Source: Trochalopteron elliotii | Lineage: Eukaryota; Chordata; Aves; Passeriformes; Leiothrichidae | Length of the DNA stretch: 64,000 nt | Direction of reading: 5' to 3' | Assembly (NCBI GenBank): GCA_024734555.1 | Contig: JANPWX010020150.1 | Location: forward strand, 2,391,809-2,455,808 | Shown: in pieces, positions 55,779 through 64,000 of the stretch | How positions within the stretch are numbered: position 1 is the stretch's first letter | How the letters are laid out: each line of letters opens with the position of its first letter | Position numbers and translations under genes: made by a program | Notes under the pieces: model-generated | Databases searched by the model: none | Told to the model about the DNA's origin: nothing | What the model saw: the letters and a program-made list of their open reading frames with translations, nothing else

Positions 55779-58700
55779 AAAAAAGCTTGTATATAACGTA
55801 ACAAAGAAAACAAACAAGCATAAAACCCACCCAAAAACTCTCAGCAAAACAGAAGAAAACTGGATGCACAAGCAGAGCACAGAAAATGCTGAGCAGTACA
55901 GACATCATGGGCATGCTGAGCAGCAGAGAGCTGCATGCAGGAAAGGAGTGTCTGGTGATACACAGATGCTTCCCTGCCTGCAGAGTGTTCAGCAGCAGGC
56001 GGGTTAATTTAGCGGTGTCGCACTTAGAGCATATCCAAATGTTCCACTGGTTGCTCTTGAGTTACTCTGTGTCTCAGGTGTACTCTTCAAGTATTTTAAA
56101 AGGGGCAATGATTTTTTTTTCTCCCCTGGTAGTGAGTACATCCAGGCAGATATAATTTTAATATAAAGGGGAAGTTTACTAGAATAGAATTTAAGAATAT
56201 TAAAAAGGGATTTGGTTCCGAGAGAAATATTAGCAGTAAAGGCAAGGATAAGGATTTTGGAGAAATTTAATTAAAATTTAATCTTCTTTCTAATTAAATT
56301 TTCTTTTAATTAAACTTAAAATTAAATTCGCTTTGTTTAATTGGAGGAATTTAAAAAGTATTACCTCAGAATGTCAATCACTTTTTTTTCACACTATAAA
56401 AAATAGTTTACCCTGGTTTGTCTAGTTTAAAGGATGAGATTTCACATGGACTGGGAAAAAATAATAATAAAAACATAACATTTAAATGTAAATCAATTTA
56501 CTTCTCAGTTATCTTCCACCTCGTTTCCTTCTCCCCCTCTCCCATTCCAGCATGCTGTAAATGAGGGCAAAATGTTTTTCCCTCTCAGGAGCCTGTCTGT
56601 GTCAGCAGGGAATGCCCTAAACCTTCTGACATCTGGGCCACTCACTTATTACAGGATGGAGCTCTGGGCCATGTCAGTGCTTTTCTGTGCTTGATGCCAT
56701 TAATTTTCCTCCTTTGCCAGTTGTAATTTCTCTTTTTTCTCTTTGTTTGCCTTTTCTTAATTTTTTTTTTCCCTGGTGAGAGTATGTTTTGGGGATGTGA
56801 AAAGAAACAAAGGAACAGAAAGCTGTTCCCAGGCAGCAATGCCTTAGGATGGCTCTGCACCAGCATCACTCGGTGCTGCCCTGATGCACTGCACCTTCCA
56901 TTTGCCTCTTAAGCCCCCCCACCACTGTTCTGTCCCTCCCTCCCTGTTCTCCAAAATGCCAGAGCATGCCTGATTTTACCTTAAATTCTGCTCCTCCTGC
57001 TATACCCTTTGAACATCACTGTGCTGGCTCACAACTCCTCCCCTCTGCTGAAAGCCACCTGGCCAAAGCCATTAGTGACCTCCTGGCCTGAGCTAAACCA
57101 AAAAGTGACTTTTCTGGTCTCAATTCTCTTGATCGCTCTTGCTTTCTTCATGTAAGTAGTCCTCCTCTGCTTCCATTTTACTGTTGTGGTTGAGTCTCAT
57201 GGTAGATCAATATGTACCTTTGTATGGCTCTTGCACATAATTCTTCTGCTTATAGATTGGCACCTTGCAGGCTCTTTTCACCTCCTCATCTCTTCTCTTG
57301 GCCTAATTCAAGTGACAACTCCCACCATGCTTCATTTTTGCTGCTCCCCTCTACCTTCCAGGCCACTCTCCATCTATCCATCTCCATTCCCTTGTTTCTT
57401 CATATATTGTGGTTTTTTGCAGTTCTGTTGTTGTTGCTTTTGGAGTTTATTTTTAAACTCTTCTCTCTTCTGTATCCTTGTGTTACATATGTATGCCATT
57501 ACTGCAGTCAAAGGCAATGGCATCCAGCTAAACTTCAGGTCATGAACCCAGTGAACCAGGGGTGATCAAATGGAGAGGTCACTCCCAGTGTATTCCTCTC
57601 TAAACATGCAAAGATGCAACCTTCAATTTCTCTACAAAGAAGCTTTGGAACCTCAGTAATAGTTTTTTGCCAACCTTCTTAGCTTGAGAGACTCTTGAAA
57701 TAATCTCTGCCCTCAGAAGGAGAATTATACTTTGCACTTCATTCCATTGAACCCAGCTTTTCCTCAGCATCAATGCTGTCCTGGGTACAAACAGAAGCAG
57801 TTTCAAGGAAGCTGAAGCTGAGCCTGAGCCCTTGGAAAAGTTGTGGTAGACAAGGAATGAAGGAAGCAAGGACCAGAAATGGAAATGTTGCTGGTAAACT
57901 AATGGTTGCTCCTTTTTGTGCTTTGCTGCTTGTGCTTTGAATGGCTGATACCATGGAAATATGAATCAAAGTAAGTTGAGTGGGATGTCACAGTAATCAA
58001 GATGAGAGACCAGGGAACTGGAGAGTGTCTTAGCCTGAATTTGCCAAGTCAATTGATAAAAAAAACCAGTTTTCTCCATAATAACATAATCAGTCTCCTC
58101 TCTAAATAGTTCAGGTGCTGAAATTGCCTTCTGTGCTTGAATTTATAATAAGAAGAAAAAATAAAAACCTCAAGCAAAAGGATTAAGCAAGAATGGGCTG
58201 TGTGTATGTGCTCTATGCAAACTGGCAACATTTCTGTATTCATAATTCATTGCAAGTGGTTGAAGATAAATAGAATTTTATTTTTATTCCCCATGAATTG
58301 CTCACATAAGCAGGAGCTATCTCATTTGAACATTTCCCCCCTCTTGTTTTATTTAAGTTGAGAAAGAAAGTAAACAGATGACTGTAGCAGCTCCTCATCT
58401 CAGGTTGTATGAGATGCTGATGCTGAGGCTGTAATATCCTGTTCAGATAAATCCTTTCTTCTCTGTATCAAAGCAGAGCTGGGGCTGGGGGCCTGAGGAC
58501 AGAGTGTAGAAGAAGGGGACATGCCCCCAAATTATGTTGGTTTGCAAGATAGTGAAGGGGAAGTTAAGAGAGACTGGTGTTTAAGATCCTTGTCATACTT
58601 ACTGTACTTTCTATTTGAGACCTAATATTATTTCTTTATTAAGCAAAACCATAAAAGCAGAGCAGCCCATGAAGTCATGCAGGAGCATATTTAGGGAACA

Positions 58701-59864
58701 AAAGTACAACCTTAGTAGGAACATTATGTACAACAGGGCTTGGGAGCAAGAAAGAGAAAAAAAGAATTCAAACAAACACTTTTATCTTGATGACCCTTAA
58801 ATGAAAGGACAAGGAAACAGTATGATCAGCTAGCAGAACACTGTGAAGATAAGAGCCCTTTGTCAGCACAGAGGGCCTGATTCTCCCTTCCTTTGTCATT
58901 TGCATCTGTGCAAGGAGAATGACAAATTGCAGGAAAGATACCACAAATTAGATCAGTTTAAACTAGTTCCTAGCTTTGCACATGTTGTTTTAATGACAGT
59001 ACAAGGTGAACAGACGTGACTCAGTCCCATTAGATGATCAGTTGATCTGGAACCTGAGCTGTGGTTGTATTAAGTATCAAAATATAAATTTTCATGTTCC
59101 TAGAATAGAAACAAAAATACCGTACTGCAATAAAATGACAAAGGGAATCTTGAAATATCATGAGATACTTCAGTAAATATTTTCTTAAAACTACCTAATT
59201 AATTTTCAGACTTCTGTTTCCATTTTGGCATCTTAGGATATTAAGGTATTTCTACTATGAGTTGTTTTCTTTTTTACACAAGTTCAGTTTTATCCCAATT
59301 ATCCACCAAGTAAAAACAGAAAAAAACAAAAAGCCCCCCAAAGCCCTTTATAGTATTTCTACAAGACTAATATAAAGCAGATGTATCCTGCTGAGTTCAC
59401 AGTATATTTTAAACAAAATGACCCCAATGTTGTGCTGGATCTTACAAATGCTGATATATATGAATATGAATACCTTTCCATGAGGGAGCATTCTCAGGAG
59501 TATCCAATGGGTCAGTCTTTCCCTGTTTGAAATGGTAATCATATACATGGGGTTGTTTTTCAGTTGCATTTAGATCTTTTTTAAGTGTTTATTTTTGCAA
59601 CACATTGTCCTATATTTTTGGTATTTTTTCCTGTACATTTCTCAAGGCAACTAAAAATAATACACAGCAGTGTTTAACTCTTGTATAGCTTTGACTGGTA
59701 AAATCCCCAGAAATATGAGTGTACATTGGCTGCTGCCTTGTTGGAAGTTTCCAGATATAAATCATCAGATTTATATCTATATGGCATGTCTATAAGGTAT
59801 GAGAGAACACCTGCCCAATTCTTTAAAGTACTGTATGTTCTGATTCTAAAAAGCATAGGGAGTG
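55779..59864. other. intergenic, no gene recognised
   Basis: AT-rich unique sequence. At about 56262-56352 lies a run of repeated AATTAAATTT and its complement. At about 57040-57160 a decayed reverse-transcriptase-like frame may be present (treated in the findings). No exon is supported. Confidence 0.5.
56262..56352. repeat. AATTAAATTT-rich, self-complementary AT tract
   Basis: About 90 bp made largely of TTTAATTAAA-like words in both orientations (for example 'aatttaattaaaatttaatc' and 'cttttaattaaacttaaaat'), interrupted by short TC-rich spacers. It can fold on itself. Confidence 0.6.
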
Positions 59865-60248
59865 TCCTTCCTTCCTTCCTTCCTTCCTTCCTTCCTTCCT
59901 TCCTTCCTNNNNNNNNNNNNNNNNNNNNNNNNNNNNNNNNNNNNNNNNNNNNNNNNNNNNNNNNNNNNNNNNNNNNNNNNNNNNNNNNNNNNNNNNNNNN
60001 NNNNNNCCTTCCTTCCGTCCTTCCTTCCTTCCTTCCTTCCTTCCTTCCTTCCTTCCGTCCTTCCTTCCTTCCTTCCGTCCTTCCTTCCGTCCGTCCTTCC
60101 GTCCGTCCTTCCTTCCGTCCTTCCTTCCTTCCTTCCGTCCGTCCTTCCTTCCGTCCTTCCTTCCTTCCTTCCGTCCTTCCTTCCTTCCGTCCTTCCTTCC
60201 TTCCTTCCGTCCGTCCTTCCGTCCGTCCTTCCGTCCTTCCTTCCTTCC
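59865..60248. repeat. (TTCC)n / (GTCC)n array (GGAA on minus strand) with assembly gap
   Basis: Pure TTCC units from 59865 lead into a 98-bp N gap (59909-60006). The right side (60007-60248) mixes TTCC with GTCC units in an irregular higher-order pattern. On the minus strand it is GGAA/GGAC. The array is unresolved in the assembly and ends at the exact left edge of an inverted-repeat arm. Confidence 0.95.
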
Positions 60249-60785
60249 AGTACCCATCTGAGCCCTCACCTTGTTACAGGGCTCCAACATCAGACCTTGT
60301 TCACGACCATCCTACTGCAGCTCCAGGGGAAAATGCTGACATGCATCTCTCACTCACCCTGGGCTGTGAGGAGTTTATATTGTTTTCAAAATAGGTTTTC
60401 ACTACATCACTGGCCGGTCATTTTGTGTTTGGCCCTTCAGAGACCTTCCTTTCCCTGGCAAGATTTGATGATATTCTTGGTTGACAAGGCCATGAGTTAT
60501 AGTCATAGAATCTTTAGGGTTGGAAAAGTTCTCTAAGAGCATGGATTCCAACCATTAACTGCCATATTCACCACTAAACCATGTCCCTAATCACCACAAA
60601 TATACATTTTTGGAACACTAGTATGAATGGTGGCTTCACCACTTTCCTGGGCTGCCTGTTCCATTAAGAAATTTTTTTTCCTAATATCCAATTTAAACCT
60701 TCCCTGGAACAACTTGAGGCCATTTCCTCTTCTTCTTTGTTACCTGGAAAAAAATACCAAACCCCACCCCCCTACCCCAACTCAT
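60249..60785 (+). repeat. left arm of 537-bp inverted repeat
   Basis: The reverse complement of this arm is 63292-63828. Positions pair as x + y = 124077 throughout, so there is no indel, and by eye I find a single mismatch (A at 60372 against the complement of C at 63705). The first 254 bp are unique sequence and the rest is a reversed CR1 3' end. The CR1 continues past 60785 to about 60820, which suggests that this arm is the original. Confidence 0.95.
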
Positions 60786-60820
60786 TTCAGAAGACTGTAA
60801 AGAGATATGATGAACCCAAA
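60503..60820 (-). mobile_element. CR1 LINE fragment spanning the left-arm edge
   Basis: It starts 'tcatagaatctttagggttg' and runs through 'ccaaccattaactgccatat', 'accactaaaccatgtcccta', 'ctgggctgcctgttccatta' and 'acaacttgaggccatttcct' to 'cagaagactgtaaagagata'. It is a reversed CR1 3' end that crosses the repeat boundary at 60785 without interruption. Confidence 0.9.
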
Positions 60821-62539
60821 TCTGGACCAGGATTGTCGGAAAAATAGGATCCCCTTCACCCTCCCTCCATGGTGCTGCCTGTTGCTGTCAGGACGAAAAC
60901 AACTTAAAACTCCTAAGTTTTGTGGCAACTTCTGTCTGTGAATCTCAGGCAGGGATAATGTTAGGTTTAACTGGTCTCGACTTGGCTCATGCTCTCTCTC
61001 CTTCCCTGTATCCTTCCCAGCGTGGCAGGTGCTCCAGGGAGAGCAGGCACTAGTCACCTCACAAGCTCCAGGGATGCACACTTGTAAATCAGTAATATTG
61101 TGTCACCAAGCAGAGCTTTGAATAAGGCTCTAATTGTAGCATTTCTATGGAAGAACGACTAAATGAGTAGCTGGGATGTCAAATAAAGTGGAGATGATGA
61201 ACATTAGGAAGTGTTTCTGGACAGGTGGGTTGAGGAGCACGGCTGGGTGGGTGAAAGGGAAAGAGCTGGGAAAGCAGTTGCTAAAAGGAAACTTTGTATG
61301 AAACTAAGGAAAATTCTATGAGAGATTAAAGTCCTCACAAGAACAAAGATGAGTAAAGAGCTCCAGACACTCAGCAGTGCTTCAGTTGGGTGTCTGGAGT
61401 CTTTGACAGAAGATGTGATTCATCAGCTCCCACACACACCTTTTTTTAAATATGCATGCTCATTTCAACAAATGTGAAATTTCCAGGAAAAGCAAGAGCG
61501 CAGCACACCCACACAGCCCTGAACAGCCTGGCGTGGGCACACTGGTGCCATGACTGGGACACCAGCCAAGCATGGCACAACCACTACACCATCTTCTGTT
61601 CCTCTCCCCAGGGGTGGGCAAGAGGGAACATCTCCCTCTTCTTCCCTCCCTTCCACTGCTTCCTTTGAGAAAGAGCTGGGTTGCCTCTTATCTGGGTTGG
61701 ATGATTCATGTCTTGCACATATATGAGGGAAAAGAATTTAAAAATATGTATCCATCTCCTGTGGGACAGCTAAGATATGAGATTTGGTGGATAGATCAGT
61801 ATGCCTGGAGATCCAGAAGGTCTTTGAAAACTCTCCGGGGAGTGCTGAGAGCCTGCCACATGCTGCAAAGTTGTCCTCTGCTATCCACAGTTTGTTTTTA
61901 TAAAAAAAAACCCAAAACACAGAAAATGTTTCAGAGCTCATAACTGGGGGGAAGAAACAGTCACACAAAGACCTGATATGAAAAACATGTGGGATCAGAT
62001 GTAGTAACAGCTGCCTGAATTTTCAACAATCTCATACATCAGCTTCAGCAGGTGAAAACTGGGCCCATCCATGATGACAGCTCAAAAAGCTAGTAACATC
62101 AGAAATATAAGTGTTAACATTTTTCTCTTTCAGAATATTTGACCAACATTGATATGAGCACTGAGCCCTCTCCTTCCTGTCATACCACTCAAAGTGTCAT
62201 GATCCCGTAGAAAATACCAACTTCTCTACCTGTGTCCCTCATAATCCAGACACAGGACCAGTAATTTAAATAAAACAAAAAAACAAACCTTCTTGTACTT
62301 AATAAGATAAGTAAATATAGTTAAATACTCAGTCACTTTTATACTGCTTTATTCATGTTTGTATAAAGAATGTAATAAAAACTGCTATCAAAAATAACTG
62401 AAGCTTCTCCAGAGTTTTCATCTTCTTGAATTTCATGCAAAAATTAGGGATCTTTGGCTCAGAATTTATGTCTGACTTGCCACCAAGTACCATCACCTCT
62501 GTTGGTGAGAACAGCCTGAGTTATTGCTCTGGCTGTGAA
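60821..62539. other. inverted-repeat spacer, no gene recognised
   Basis: Unique sequence inside the loop of the inverted repeat. Short open frames (60782-61081 minus, 61456-61668 plus, 61572-61943 plus) have no recognisable family. Confidence 0.5.
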
Positions 62540-62593
62540 CTGGACTAGATGACCTCATAGGTCTTTTCCATCTTTGCTTCCTGAAACTCTATT
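62540..62593 (+). mobile_element. CR1 LINE 3' terminal remnant
   Basis: 'ctggactagatgacctcata', 'ggtcttttccatctttgctt' and 'gaaactctatt' match the last 55 or so bases of plus-strand CR1 with several changes. Confidence 0.75.
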
Positions 62594-63215
62594 AAAGGCC
62601 GCTGTCAAAATCCCACCTCAGTGTACACTGCCAGGAGGGGAGGGGACATTTCAGTTTGCAGTCAAAGCAAAAAACTGCTATATGCAAAATTAAATTTCTA
62701 TCCTTCCTCCTATCCCAGCTGATAGGGGTGTGGATATAGATCAGCAGAGAAAAAGTTGAGAAAATTTTGAACATTCCTGAAAATGCTCAAAATAACTTGA
62801 TGACTTTGACCCTTTTTTCAAAGAAAATGAGATATAGAGAAAAGTCAGAGGTTTTTTTCTTCCTATTGCCAATCTGGTTTACACCAAGCGACTGATAGCT
62901 GGATTATTATGTAGGACAAATACTTTCTTTTAATAAGAAAAAGAGATAAATTAGAAGAGATAATTGGTTTAAGCACCTGTGTTGTAAACTCAATATATTC
63001 ACTGTGTACAAATCGTGTTGAGTGTGGCTGAGAGTTTGAAAGCTACAGACATGAGTAAGCCTGCCCTAATTTCTGCCTCCTGAGATGGGGCACAAAGTCA
63101 ATACTGCCTTTTTATAAATCTGAGAGGATTAAATATCCTAAATACATACCTACAGTCAGACCAATACAGGGTAATATTGTCAATATAATATAGTAAAATA
63201 TAGGCAGTTATTTTC

Positions 63216-63291
63216 TCATAGAATCATGGAATTATAGAATGGCTTGAGTTGAAAGGGAACTTGGGGAACATCCAGTTCCAAGTCCCCTCCC
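63216..63291 (-). mobile_element. CR1 LINE 3' end, truncated at inverted-repeat junction
   Basis: 'tcatagaatcatggaattat', 'agaatggcttgagttgaaag' and 'ccagttccaagtcccctccc' form the reversed CR1 3' tail. It stops at 63291, where the right arm begins. The sequence expected next in CR1 (atgggcagggacacc) is not found beyond the arm either. Confidence 0.88.
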
Positions 63292-63828
63292 ATGAGTTGG
63301 GGTAGGGGGGTGGGGTTTGGTATTTTTTTCCAGGTAACAAAGAAGAAGAGGAAATGGCCTCAAGTTGTTCCAGGGAAGGTTTAAATTGGATATTAGGAAA
63401 AAAAATTTCTTAATGGAACAGGCAGCCCAGGAAAGTGGTGAAGCCACCATTCATACTAGTGTTCCAAAAATGTATATTTGTGGTGATTAGGGACATGGTT
63501 TAGTGGTGAATATGGCAGTTAATGGTTGGAATCCATGCTCTTAGAGAACTTTTCCAACCCTAAAGATTCTATGACTATAACTCATGGCCTTGTCAACCAA
63601 GAATATCATCAAATCTTGCCAGGGAAAGGAAGGTCTCTGAAGGGCCAAACACAAAATGACCGGCCAGTGATGTAGTGAAAACCTATTTTGAAAACAATAT
63701 AAACCCCTCACAGCCCAGGGTGAGTGAGAGATGCATGTCAGCATTTTCCCCTGGAGCTGCAGTAGGATGGTCGTGAACAAGGTCTGATGTTGGAGCCCTG
63801 TAACAAGGTGAGGGCTCAGATGGGTACT
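63292..63828 (-). repeat. right arm of 537-bp inverted repeat
   Basis: It is the reverse complement of 60249-60785 with one mismatch found by eye. It therefore holds a plus-strand CR1 3' end (about 63292-63574) cut off at the same base where the left copy continues. It has no flanking TTCC array on its outer side, and no obvious target-site duplication was seen. Confidence 0.95.
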
Positions 63829-64000
63829 AGAGAGGTCTCTCATGAGTCACAGGCACAGCGATGAGGCTCTGTGTCTCACAACCCTGGAAAGGCTGGGCTC
63901 ACTCATTAAAAAGTACAAGTCAGTCACACGGGCACATTAATTTGCCATGTTTCTATTACTACATTAAGCAGTATTGGGCAATACAGCTTTATGGATTAAT
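63829..64000. other. unique flank, nothing recognised
   Basis: The short remaining sequence starts with the near-palindrome agagaggtctct and contains no recognisable feature. Confidence 0.5.

Noticed and set aside
59726..60536. Open frames of more than 150 codons made of Leu-Pro-Ser-Phe or Lys-Glu-Gly-Arg repeats
   Set aside because: They are translations of the TTCC/GTCC array and extend through an assembly gap.
63541..63843. 100-codon frame on the minus strand, nearly identical to a frame at 60249-60536
   Set aside because: The similarity comes from the inverted duplication of non-coding and CR1 sequence. There is no evidence that it is translated.

Overview
This window looks like bird nuclear DNA. 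The interspersed repeats are almost all CR1 LINE fragments. Most carry the CR1 3' tail signature (TTCTATGA repeats next to a 'ggtcccttccaa' block, or its reverse complement). No Alu, B1 or L1 was seen. The base composition is AT-rich with simple A-rich, GGAA and TCCA tracts, and two assembly gaps lie inside simple-sequence arrays. I cannot name the species.

Only one gene is supported. The first four coding exons of PIK3C3 (VPS34, class III phosphatidylinositol 3-kinase) lie on the minus strand. Exon 1 is at 5252-5319, exon 2 at 3022-3210, exon 3 at 2365-2508 and exon 4 at 34-163. They join in frame through GT-AG introns and encode residues 1-177, the N-terminal part that holds the C2 domain. 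The gene continues off the left edge. Its TATA-less CpG-island promoter (about 5030-5600) carries three ATGGC motifs of YY1 type on both strands, and the presumed 5' leader contains two upstream ORFs. Two CR1 copies flank the island with their 3' ends facing it.

From about 5.6 kb to 64 kb I see no convincing exon. The stretch behaves as a gene desert upstream of PIK3C3. It holds some fifteen CR1 fragments, microsatellites, a (TTCCC)n array with a 398-bp gap, a (GGAA)n array with a 98-bp gap, and several blocks whose texture (AT-rich with homeobox-like cores, few repeats) suggests conserved non-coding elements. One short CpG-rich block lies at about 26390-26645.

The most unusual structure is a 537-bp inverted duplication. 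The arms are 60249-60785 and 63292-63828, with one mismatch found by eye, no indel, and a 2.5-kb spacer. The left arm starts exactly at the edge of the GGAA array and ends inside a CR1 that continues past the breakpoint, so the left arm looks ancestral. The right arm abuts a different, truncated CR1. This is a recent rearrangement or an assembly error. I see no prokaryotic-type system, CRISPR array, tRNA or rRNA.
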